Positions 7,254 through 14,996 of a stretch of 19,287 nucleotides of DNA are shown here, in pieces. Position numbers and translations under genes: made by a program. The notes under the pieces are model-generated. The model worked only from the letters and a program-made list of their open reading frames with translations, did no database searches and was not told the DNA's origin. The DNA is from UBA9732 sp031935845 (GTDB lineage Bacteria > Spirochaetota > Spirochaetia > Sphaerochaetales > Sphaerochaetaceae), in contig JAJBWA010000034.1 of NCBI GenBank assembly GCA_031935845.1, positions 1 through 19,287 of the forward strand, given 5' to 3'. Position 1 is the stretch's first letter. Each line of letters begins with the position of its first letter.

Positions 7254-8317
7254 GTTGCTTCCTTGAGCGCCTGTTCTCCGGCGGCTACCTTGAGGGCTTC
7301 GATGACTTCCTGGAGCTGACCTTCCATGATCAGATCCAGCTTGTAGAGCGTCAGGTTGATCCTGTGGTCGGTGAGCCTGTTCTGCGGGAAGTTGTAGGTG
7401 CGGATGCGCTCGCTCCTGTCTCCGCTTCCCACCTGGCTGCGCCGTTCTTCGGCTCTTTCCTTTGCCTTTCTGCCTGCCTCCAGGTCATACAGTCTGGACC
7501 TGAGGACCCTCATGGCCTCCATGCGGTTCTGAAGCTGTGACTTCTGATTCTGGCAGATGACCACAAGGCCGGAAGGGATGTGCGTGATCCTGACGGCACT
7601 TTCCGTGGTGTTGACGCACTGGCCGCCCGGGCCGCCTGCACGCATGACATCGATCCTGAGGTCTTCCTGGCGGATATCCACCTCGGTTTCCTCCGCTTCC
7701 GGAAGCACGGCCACCGTGACGGCCGATGTATGGATGCGGCCGCCGCTTTCGGTCTCCGGGACGCGCTGGACGCGGTGAACTCCGCTCTCCCATCTGAGAC
7801 TACCGTAGACGTCCTTTCCGCTTATGGAGAGCACGATTTCCTTGTAGCCGCCGAGCTCGGTGGCGTTGGAGCTGATCTCATCGATCTTCCAGTGCATGGA
7901 CTCGGCGTAGTAGGAGTACATCCGGTACAGGTCGGAAGCGAACAGGGCCGCTTCTTCCCCGCCTGTGCCGGCGCGGATCTCCATGATGATGTTCTTGCCC
8001 TCAAGGGGATCCGGCGGAATCAGGAGCATCTTGCAGCGGCGCTCGCTCTGTTCTATCTGCTCTTTCAGAACAGGTATCTCTTCCTTGGCCATTGCTGCAA
8101 TTTCTTCATCATCTCCACGGGAGAGGACATCGTTGTCCTCAAGAGTCTCCATCAGAGACTTGAGGTTGGACAGCTCCTCGACTATGGGTACCAGGTGGCT
8201 TCTCTCAAGCATGAGGCTCCTGTACTGATTCATGTCCTTCATGATCTCAGGGTCCGAGAGCCTGGCGTCAAGCTCCTCGAGCTGCTTCCTGAAATCCTCA
8301 AGTTTCTCGATCATCAT
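7250..8317 (-). CDS. prfA: Peptide chain release factor 1
   Basis: RF1 recognises UAA and UAG on the ribosome and triggers hydrolysis of peptidyl-tRNA. The 355-residue length is normal. The catalytic GGQ lies at 231-233 in AGGPGGQCVN; Gln233 is the PrmC methylation site. The codon-recognition PxT motif reads PET at 187-189 in RVPETESGGR, which I also recall from Bacillus RF1. GTGGEEA at 117-123 is conserved. Two adjacent ATGs exist. The first (8315-8317) overlaps the upstream stop as ATGA. The second (8312-8314) lies 7 bases after GGAGG and is at least as likely, giving 354 residues. The gene is unusual in being overlapped directly with a molybdenum hydroxylase gene upstream. Confidence 0.97.
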   Translation of the reverse strand: MMIEKLEDFRKQLEELDARLSDPEIMKDMNQYRSLMLERSHLVPIVEELSNLKSLMETLEDNDVLSRGDDEEIAAMAKEEIPVLKEQIEQSERRCKMLLIPPDPLEGKNIIMEIRAGTGGEEAALFASDLYRMYSYYAESMHWKIDEISSNATELGGYKEIVLSISGKDVYGSLRWESGVHRVQRVPETESGGRIHTSAVTVAVLPEAEETEVDIRQEDLRIDVMRAGGPGGQCVNTTESAVRITHIPSGLVVICQNQKSQLQNRMEAMRVLRSRLYDLEAGRKAKERAEERRSQVGSGDRSERIRTYNFPQNRLTDHRINLTLYKLDLIMEGQLQEVIEALKVAAGEQALKEAT

Positions 8318-11300
8318 CTGTCCTCCGGCACGAAGGCGAGCTTGGTCTGCTCAAGGATGGGCTGGGGAGGTGAGTAGAGGCTCAGGACTCCCATCGAACA
8401 GGCTTTGACGCACGTGCCGCATGCGAGGCATTTCTTGGTGACGTTGCTGTCGGTATCCTCCACCATGACGCCGAACGGACATGCCTCCCTGCACTTGCCG
8501 CAGTTGATGCACATCTTGATGTCGACGACATAGGCTCCGTAGCGGTTCTGTCTGATTGCCCCGATAGGGCAGACTTTAGCACATTTGCCGCATTGTATGC
8601 AAACCACGGGACGGGCGATCTTTCCGTGGATGGAGCTCTTGTTTCCGACTCCTTCCTTTTCCTGCACCCTGATGAAGGCCATGGATGCCTTGTTTGTCCT
8701 GAAGTAGCTCTTGGAGCAGGCATGCACGCACTCCTGGCATCCGATGCATCTGGCGTCCTTGTTCACCACCAGCATCCTGGCCTTCCTGACGGCAAGCCTC
8801 TGCTCGGGATCCTCGTACGGGGTATCTGTGATCGGCAGGTTGCGCCTGCGGATTCCGTCCAGCCTGTAATATGCATCGGCGATTGCCGGGGCAGTGGGGA
8901 TGGAGACGATTTCTCCGAGCCCGATTGCTCCGCTTCCGACGTCAAGGCCTGCACGCTCGACTATGACAGCCTTTATCTCCGGAACCTCATCTGCCCTGAA
9001 GACCTGAAGCGATGCATATTTGTCCGGCGGGATGCAGTTGTCCAGCTGATAGCGCTCGCGCAATGCATAGCCCATGCCCATGACCACTCCGCCTTCTATC
9101 TGGCCTTCGACGTTGGTGGGGTTGATGGCCCTTCCGACATCGTGTGCGGCTACAATCTTCAGTATCTTGTCGGTCTTGGCATCAAGGATGCAGATCTGGG
9201 TTGCATAGCCGTATGCCACATGGCTCTTGGGATTGGGAAGGTCTGATCCGAACGGATCGGTCTTGGCCAGGTACTCGGCGTAGAACTCCCGGCCTTCGAG
9301 TTTTTCCAGACTGCTTTTCTTCAGTTCTTCCTGAAGCATCACGGCGGCCCGCCTTGCGGCCTCGCCCGATATCGTGGTGTGTCTGGATCCGGATGATGTT
9401 CCGCTGTCCGGAGCATTCGCAGTGTTGGATTTCTCATCCGCCACAAGATCCTCCGGAAGGCCCGTGACATCGCAGACCACCTGCTTGAGCACGGTGCACA
9501 GGCCCTGTCCCAGACAGGAGCCTCCGCAGTGGATCAGGACCTTTCCGCCCTTGACTTCAAGCCGTACGCGGCCGTAGTCCGGGATTCCCACTCCTACGCC
9601 GGCATTCTTCATGGCGCAGGCGATTCCGACGTTCGGATTCGACTCGAACTCATCTTTCACTGCCATGAGTGTCTCGACAAGACCGGTTGAGTCATCGACT
9701 ATCTGACCGTTGGGAAGACACTGGCCGGGCCTTATGGCATTGCGGAACCTGATTTCCCAGTGGGAGATTCCCACCTCGTCGGCCATGTAGTTCAGGAGGG
9801 ACTCGATTGCAAAGCATGTCTGCGTGACGCCGAATCCCCTGAATGCTCCTGCCGGAGGATTGTTGGTGTAGTAGGCGTAGCCGTCTATCTCCAGATTCTG
9901 GTAGTTGTATGGTCCGGATGCATGTGTGCAGGCCCTCTGGAGCACGGGAAGCCCAAGCGAGGCATAGGCTCCGGTATCGGATATGACCTTGGCCTTGAGG
10001 CCCTTAATGATTCCGTTCTCATCACATCCCAGAGTGAACTCCATGTCCATGGGGTGGCGCTTGGGGTGCACGGCAAGGCTTTCGGCTCTGGTAAGCTTCA
10101 TCTTGCACGGACGCTTTGTCAGATGGGCCACGAGGGCGCTCAGGTGCTGGACCGTGACGTCCTCCTTGCCTCCGAAGCCTCCGCCTACATAGCAGTTCTC
10201 TACGCGGACCATCTCCTCCGGAAGACCCAGCATGGGAGCGGTCTCGCGTCTTGTGTCGTAGACCCCCTGGTCGGTGGAGTAGATCCGTACTCCTCCGTCT
10301 TCCTCCGGAACGGAGACCGCACATTCGGGCTCAAGGAACGCATGCTCGGTCCACGGCGTGGTGAAGCGCTCGGTGATCACATGCGTGGCTTCCTTCAGTG
10401 CCTTGTCCGCGTCACCGCGGCTGATGTGCGTGTGACCCAGGAGGTTGCCTTCCTCATGCACAAGGGGAGCATCCTCCCGCATGGCTTCGTAGGGATCGTT
10501 CACAAAGGGCAGCACCTGATAGCCCACCTTGACCAGGGAGGCTGCCTTCCTTGCCGCCATGTAGTTTTCTGCGGCAACAAGACAGATGACGTCTCCTACA
10601 TAGCGTGTTGTGCCGCCTATGGGGATCATTGCGTCCCAGTCGCGCTTGAGATGTCCCACCTTGATGTCGCCGGGAATGTCTTCTGCAGTGAATATCCCGA
10701 CGACTCCGGGGACGGCCTCGGCGGCAAAGGTATCTATGCTCAGGACCTTTGCCCTGGGATGCTTGCTCCTGACGGCAACGGCGTACAGCATGCCGTCGAT
10801 GTAGATGTCGTCGGGGTAGATTGCCTTTCCGGTGGTCTTGTCCAGGACATCGACGCGCGGAACACGCATTCCGATCTTCCAGTTGCGGTCATCGGCTATC
10901 GTCCTGCCTTCACGTATCATCTGTGCCGCAAGCTCAATGGCCTTCACTATCTTGACGTATCCCGTGCAGCGGCAGATGTTGTTGCGGATGGCATGGCGTA
11001 TCTCGTTTTCCGACGGATTCAGGTTTTCATCAAGAAGCCCCTTGGCGCACATGATCATGCCGGGGGTGCAGAACCCGCACTGGACCGCTCCTGCCTGACC
11101 GAACGCAGATGTGAATATCTGCTTTTCCCGTTCGGAAAGTCCTTCAAGCGTGACGACCGATGATCCGCTTATCTCCGATACCAGGACCGAGCATGCCCTG
11201 ACGGGCTTTCCGTCCACAAGTACCGTACAGGCACCGCAGGCGCCTTCGGAGCATCCGTCCTTGACGGAAGTAAGCCTGAGATCGTCCCTGAGGAACCTGA

Positions 11301-11361
11301 TCAGTTTCTTGTCTCTTTCGGGTGATACCGCCCTTCCGTTGACGATCAGTGCAATATTCAC
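8314..11361 (-). CDS. Xanthine-dehydrogenase-like molybdenum hydroxylase fused to a four-cluster ferredoxin
   Basis: This 1015-residue redox enzyme has three parts. Residues 1-160 carry the two [2Fe-2S] sites of the XdhC/CoxS type: Cys37, 42, 45, 57 and Cys95, 98, 130, 132. Residues about 165-845 form the molybdopterin subunit, with GGGFGGKED, PAGAFRGFGVTQ and the active-site glutamate Glu817 in GAIGLGEIV. Residues 863-1000 hold four CxxCxxCxxxC motifs (starting at Cys872, 921, 951 and 978), a ferredoxin module like those of CooF/HydN-type electron carriers. No FAD-binding subunit is fused or adjacent, so electrons probably leave through the 4Fe-4S module and not to NAD via FAD. The architecture recalls the probable selenium-dependent xanthine dehydrogenases of anaerobes, where selenium is a cofactor and not selenocysteine; no in-frame TGA is needed here. 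The substrate, purine or other heterocycle, is inferred. It uses a GTG start overlapping the permease stop (GTGA), with GGGAG upstream. Confidence 0.9.
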   Translation of the reverse strand: MNIALIVNGRAVSPERDKKLIRFLRDDLRLTSVKDGCSEGACGACTVLVDGKPVRACSVLVSEISGSSVVTLEGLSEREKQIFTSAFGQAGAVQCGFCTPGMIMCAKGLLDENLNPSENEIRHAIRNNICRCTGYVKIVKAIELAAQMIREGRTIADDRNWKIGMRVPRVDVLDKTTGKAIYPDDIYIDGMLYAVAVRSKHPRAKVLSIDTFAAEAVPGVVGIFTAEDIPGDIKVGHLKRDWDAMIPIGGTTRYVGDVICLVAAENYMAARKAASLVKVGYQVLPFVNDPYEAMREDAPLVHEEGNLLGHTHISRGDADKALKEATHVITERFTTPWTEHAFLEPECAVSVPEEDGGVRIYSTDQGVYDTRRETAPMLGLPEEMVRVENCYVGGGFGGKEDVTVQHLSALVAHLTKRPCKMKLTRAESLAVHPKRHPMDMEFTLGCDENGIIKGLKAKVISDTGAYASLGLPVLQRACTHASGPYNYQNLEIDGYAYYTNNPPAGAFRGFGVTQTCFAIESLLNYMADEVGISHWEIRFRNAIRPGQCLPNGQIVDDSTGLVETLMAVKDEFESNPNVGIACAMKNAGVGVGIPDYGRVRLEVKGGKVLIHCGGSCLGQGLCTVLKQVVCDVTGLPEDLVADEKSNTANAPDSGTSSGSRHTTISGEAARRAAVMLQEELKKSSLEKLEGREFYAEYLAKTDPFGSDLPNPKSHVAYGYATQICILDAKTDKILKIVAAHDVGRAINPTNVEGQIEGGVVMGMGYALRERYQLDNCIPPDKYASLQVFRADEVPEIKAVIVERAGLDVGSGAIGLGEIVSIPTAPAIADAYYRLDGIRRRNLPITDTPYEDPEQRLAVRKARMLVVNKDARCIGCQECVHACSKSYFRTNKASMAFIRVQEKEGVGNKSSIHGKIARPVVCIQCGKCAKVCPIGAIRQNRYGAYVVDIKMCINCGKCREACPFGVMVEDTDSNVTKKCLACGTCVKACSMGVLSLYSPPQPILEQTKLAFVPEDR

Positions 11362-12305
11362 ACTCGCATCTCCCTGTTGAAAGGTCTTCCCAGAGCTGCA
11401 GGTCCGAGTCTGTTGGACTTGCGGTTGAATGCAAGTACAACGATGACCAGGATATACGGCAGCATGGTGAGGAATTCATAATACTGGAACTTCGGCACGA
11501 AGATCTGGATCTGTGTCTGCAGTGTCTGTGCAAAGGTGAAGAGCAGGGCTCCCAGGAATATCTTGACCGGATGCCACTGGCCGAAGTACACGAGTGCCAC
11601 GGCTATGAATCCACGTCCGTTGATTATGTCGGCGTTGAACATCTTGGCCTGGCACAAGGTAAGGAATGCTCCCGCGAAACCCGCCATGGCTCCGCCTACC
11701 GCAAGGCTCTGGAAACGGATTTTGGTGACATTGATTCCCAGTGAGTCGGCTGCCCTGGGATGTGTTCCCACGGCCCTGACCTTGAGGCCCCATGGGGTCT
11801 TGAAGATCACGTACCATGCAACCGGCACCAGGAGATATGCAAAATATACCAGCGGGTTGTGGGTGAACAGGATCTTGCCCAGCACGGGGATCTTGGAGAG
11901 CAGGGGGATTTCCATAGAGGAGATTCCGACGATGGACTGGGTTCCGCCGATGTAGGACCTGAAGAACGTACCTGCAAGACCTACGCCGAACATCTGCATT
12001 CCGATTCCTGCAATTCCCTGCGGAGCGCGGAACGTGATGACGATGACTCCGAATATCAGGCCCAGCAGGATTCCGCAGACCGTGGCTGCTACGAGACCGA
12101 GGATGTTCACATACCAGGGTGCCTGTCCGGCTCCGATCATGGTGAACGGGATCAGCATTCCGAGGAATGCGCCCATGCTCATTATTCCTTCACATCCGAG
12201 GTTGAAGATGCCGGCCTTCTGGTTGAACATCTCTCCCATGGAGGCGATCATCAGCGTTACTGCAAATCGGACGGTAAGTGTCAGTGTGTTTACAATGAAA
12301 TCCAT
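11358..12305 (-). CDS. Nucleoside ABC transporter permease, second subunit (NupQ/YufQ-like)
   Basis: This 315-residue integral membrane protein of the BPD_transp_2 permease family is rich in hydrophobic segments (about 8-10 helices). It carries the family motif KAGIFNLGCEG at 30-40, the place where NxGxEG is conserved. With the sister permease it forms the channel for a BMP-type importer whose known substrates are nucleosides (PnrA of Treponema, Nup systems of Bacillus and Streptococcus). ATG at 12305 starts one base after the previous stop, and the AAGGAGG lies inside the upstream gene. Its 3' end overlaps the Mo-hydroxylase GTG by 4 bases. Substrate inferred from family and context. Confidence 0.92.
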   Translation of the reverse strand: MDFIVNTLTLTVRFAVTLMIASMGEMFNQKAGIFNLGCEGIMSMGAFLGMLIPFTMIGAGQAPWYVNILGLVAATVCGILLGLIFGVIVITFRAPQGIAGIGMQMFGVGLAGTFFRSYIGGTQSIVGISSMEIPLLSKIPVLGKILFTHNPLVYFAYLLVPVAWYVIFKTPWGLKVRAVGTHPRAADSLGINVTKIRFQSLAVGGAMAGFAGAFLTLCQAKMFNADIINGRGFIAVALVYFGQWHPVKIFLGALLFTFAQTLQTQIQIFVPKFQYYEFLTMLPYILVIVVLAFNRKSNRLGPAALGRPFNREMRV

Positions 12306-12306
12306 A

Positions 12307-13404
12307 TCACGCCTCCTTCCTGATATTCTGTTTTTTCCGTCCGGCGAAGAACCGCTTCCTGAAGCGCTCCATCGAATACGGGTTTGAAATGACCATCTGC
12401 ACTGCGACGATTATAAGGATGATCAGGCCCTGAAGTGCCTTGACCAGGTTGGGCGGGACACTTGTCAGGATCTGCAGGTTCACCTGGCTGTACAGCAGGA
12501 TTCCGAAGAAGAAGCTGGCAGGAACGATCCACAGGGGATGTAGGGCACCGAACAGCGCCACGACAACACCGGAGAAGCCGTAGCCTCCGGTCATTCCGGC
12601 AACGGCTCTGCCCTGGACTCCCATGAGCTCCACGGCACCGGCCATGCCTGCGCAGGCACCGGAAATGACCATGGAGATTATCAGATACCTGGAGACGTTG
12701 ATTCCGCCGTAACGTGCCGCACGGCTTGAGGCTCCGGCGGCGCTCATCTTGTATCCCCATGTGGTCTTGAACAGCAGGATGTAGATCACGACCACCAGTA
12801 TGACGGCAAGGAAAATGCCCTGATGCAGCGACATTCCCGGGAAAAGGCGTGTCAATGTGGCGTTTTCCGCCACTCTTCTGCTCATGGGCGTTCCGGACTT
12901 CTCCGTCGGGTCCAGAAGGGGAACCCTGATGCAGAAGTTGAAGAACTGCGTGGCCACATAGTTGAGCATGACCGTGGACAGGAGCTCGCTGACCTCAAGC
13001 TTGGCCTTGAGCCAGCCGGGGATGAACCCGTACAGGCCTCCGGCCACGCCGCCTGCGATGATGCACAGCGGAACGAGTATGATCTTGGGAAGCGATCCGC
13101 AGTTGGTTGCCAGAACCGTGGCTGCTATGATTCCCATGTACATCTGGCCTTCTGCTCCGATGTTGATTATTCCGCTTCTTGAACTGACCGCGATGCCGAG
13201 GGCGATTATCAGCAGCGGTATCATCCTTATCAGGACCTCGCTGAACGTCCTCATGCTCATGAACGGCATGGAGATTATGATCCAGTATGTGTTGAACACG
13301 TCTCCGCCGACGGCGATGATTATGATGGCTCCGACCAGAAGTGCCGCCAGGACTGCAATCACGACGACCGAAACCTTGTATGCGATCTTGTAGTTATTCA
13401 TCAT
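12307..13404 (-). CDS. Nucleoside ABC transporter permease, first subunit (NupP/YufP-like)
   Basis: This 365-residue membrane permease is the larger partner of the pair. It has a hydrophobic N-terminal helix at about 11-33, the motif SGIINIGAEGQMYMG at 77-91, and further membrane segments to about residue 345. It ends in a basic tail (RFRKRFFAGRKKQN) that should be cytoplasmic by the positive-inside rule. Two consecutive ATG codons begin inside the end of the ATPase gene (an 11-base overlap), so ATPase and permease are translationally coupled. Either ATG is possible. The family is clear; the nucleoside substrate is inferred from the adjacent binding protein. Confidence 0.92.
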   Translation of the reverse strand: MMNNYKIAYKVSVVVIAVLAALLVGAIIIIAVGGDVFNTYWIIISMPFMSMRTFSEVLIRMIPLLIIALGIAVSSRSGIINIGAEGQMYMGIIAATVLATNCGSLPKIILVPLCIIAGGVAGGLYGFIPGWLKAKLEVSELLSTVMLNYVATQFFNFCIRVPLLDPTEKSGTPMSRRVAENATLTRLFPGMSLHQGIFLAVILVVVIYILLFKTTWGYKMSAAGASSRAARYGGINVSRYLIISMVISGACAGMAGAVELMGVQGRAVAGMTGGYGFSGVVVALFGALHPLWIVPASFFFGILLYSQVNLQILTSVPPNLVKALQGLIILIIVAVQMVISNPYSMERFRKRFFAGRKKQNIRKEA

Positions 13405-14923
13405 CTTTCACCCCCGCCATCAGGATTCCGAGCCTGTCGGTGGTAGCCTGACCCTTCTCGAGGACAGCCTGTGTCTGTCCCTTGAAGATCACGGCTATGC
13501 GGTCGCTGAGGTTCATGATCTCCTCAAGCTCCTCGCTTATCAGAAGTATTCCGACACCGCTCCTGCGGAGCTTCAGAAGCTCCTTGTGGATGAATTCTGC
13601 CGCACCCATGTCCAGACCTCTTATGGGGTAGACGCACACCAGGAACCTGGGATGTCTGGCAATCTCCCTGGCAAGGATGACTTTCTGGATGTTTCCTCCG
13701 GAGAGAGATCCTGCAGCGGTGTGGATTCCCGGACATCTGATGTCGAATTCCTCGCGCAGCTTGTCCGATGTGCTTTCGATGACCTTGTTCTTGAGGATGT
13801 GGTGGCTGGAGAATGTCTCCGACTCGCTGTCCTTGAGGATGATGTTTTCCTTGATGGACATGGAGGGGACGATTCCTTCGGTGTTCCTCTCCTCGGGGAT
13901 GTATCCCATCCCGGCTTCGATCACCTGGCCGGGCGTGTGGTTCTGAATCTGCTTGCCCAGGAACTCGATCGTTCCGCTTTCGGTCTTCCTGATTCCGTTG
14001 ATGGCCTCCGCCAGTTCCCTCTGTCCGTTTCCGGATACGCCCGCAAGACCAACGATCTCGCCGGCCTTCACCGTGAGGTTGAAGTGGTCCAGCGCCAGGA
14101 AATCCCTGTCGCTTCTGACGCAGAGGTCTTTTATTACCAGTGCCGGCTCACCCTTTGACGGTTCGTCGGTGTTCTCGTTCACCTCGACCTCGTGGCCTGT
14201 CATGAGGGCTGCTATCTGCTTGGGTGTGTAGTCGGCGGTGCTGCCTTCGAATACCACTTTCCCGTGGCGGAGGATGCTGACCTTGTCCGAGAGAGCCTTG
14301 ACCTCGTTCAGCTTGTGGCTGATGAAGATGATGGAAAGCTCCTTGCTCATCTTCTTCAGAAGGACGATCAGGTCATCCGTTTCCTGAGGTGTCAGTGCGC
14401 TGGTGGGTTCGTCCAGGATGAGGAACTTTGCGCCCAGACACAGTGTCTTGACCAGCTCCACGCGCTGCTGCTCGCCCACGGCCAGCTGCCAGATATATGC
14501 ATCGGGATCAACCTTGAGCCCGTATTTTTCCGATATCTCCATGATCCTGTCCCTGACCATCTGCAGGTCCACCCTGATGCCCTTCCAGCTGTTCTTCATG
14601 CCCAGGGCGATGTTTTCAAGGACGGTCATGTTCGGTACCAGCATGTAGTGCTGGTGCACCATTCCGATTCCGCAGTCGAATGCGTCGTTCGGAGTCCTGA
14701 GCTGCACTTCCTGTCCGTTGATGAAGATTTTTCCCTCATCAGGCTGGTACAGTCCCATTATCATGTTCATCAGCGTGGTCTTGCCTGCGCCGTTCTCTCC
14801 GACCAGGGCGAGTATCTGATGTTCTCCGACAGTGAGGGAGATATCGTCACTCGCAAGTACGCCGGGGAAGCGCTTGGTTATGTGCTCCACGCTCAGTTCC
14901 GTGATTTTTTCGAATCTTGCCAT
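13394..14923 (-). CDS. Nucleoside ABC transporter ATP-binding protein with two ATPase domains (NupO/YufO-like)
   Basis: This 509-residue protein has two ABC domains, as in sugar and BMP-type importers. In domain 1, Walker A is GENGAGKT at 42-49, the signature is LAVGEQQR at about 147-154, and Walker B is LILDEPTSAL at about 168-177. In domain 2, Walker A is the degenerate GVSGNGQRE, the signature is LSGGNIQK, and the Walker B region reads VYPIRGLD without the catalytic glutamate. That asymmetry is usual for this family, where domain 1 hydrolyses ATP. The ATG at 14923 has only a weak GGA upstream. The gene lies behind a hairpin terminator that separates it from the binding-protein gene, which would lower its expression relative to that protein. 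Function known from family, substrate inferred. Confidence 0.94.
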   Translation of the reverse strand: MARFEKITELSVEHITKRFPGVLASDDISLTVGEHQILALVGENGAGKTTLMNMIMGLYQPDEGKIFINGQEVQLRTPNDAFDCGIGMVHQHYMLVPNMTVLENIALGMKNSWKGIRVDLQMVRDRIMEISEKYGLKVDPDAYIWQLAVGEQQRVELVKTLCLGAKFLILDEPTSALTPQETDDLIVLLKKMSKELSIIFISHKLNEVKALSDKVSILRHGKVVFEGSTADYTPKQIAALMTGHEVEVNENTDEPSKGEPALVIKDLCVRSDRDFLALDHFNLTVKAGEIVGLAGVSGNGQRELAEAINGIRKTESGTIEFLGKQIQNHTPGQVIEAGMGYIPEERNTEGIVPSMSIKENIILKDSESETFSSHHILKNKVIESTSDKLREEFDIRCPGIHTAAGSLSGGNIQKVILAREIARHPRFLVCVYPIRGLDMGAAEFIHKELLKLRRSGVGILLISEELEEIMNLSDRIAVIFKGQTQAVLEKGQATTDRLGILMAGVKDDE

Positions 14924-14946
14924 ATTTATCCGTCAGTAGTCTCATG

Positions 14947-14977
14947 AAAAATGTGCAGGCCGCGAGGACCTGCACAT
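14947..14977 (-). terminator. Hairpin terminator/attenuator between the binding-protein and ATPase genes
   Basis: On the minus strand ATGTGCAGG (14969-14977) pairs perfectly with CCTGCACAT (14951-14959) across a 9-base loop. The run of T (14947-14951) begins at the last base of the 3' arm. It lies about 20 bases past the stop of the binding protein and 24 bases before the ATPase start. Partial termination here would give the excess of periplasmic binding protein over transporter that is usual for such operons. Confidence 0.75.
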
Positions 14978-14996
14978 CTGTTGATTCCGATGTAGA

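Noticed and set aside
7250..8317. PET instead of PAT in the codon-recognition motif of RF1, as a hint of altered stop-codon reading
   Set aside because: The same residue occurs, as I recall, in ordinary RF1 of Bacillus. Genes here also use TGA freely as a stop, so no recoding is implied.
9760..11163. Long plus-strand open frame of 467 codons
   Set aside because: It lies wholly antisense to the Mo-hydroxylase gene, has no recognisable motif, and no ribosome-binding site was seen.
8314..11361. Selenocysteine in the Mo-hydroxylase
   Set aside because: The frame has no internal TGA. If selenium is used, it would be as a labile cofactor, which sequence cannot show.
13394..14923. Degenerate second ATPase domain as a sign of gene decay
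   Set aside because: A non-consensus Walker A/B in the second half is normal for two-domain sugar and BMP-type ABC ATPases.
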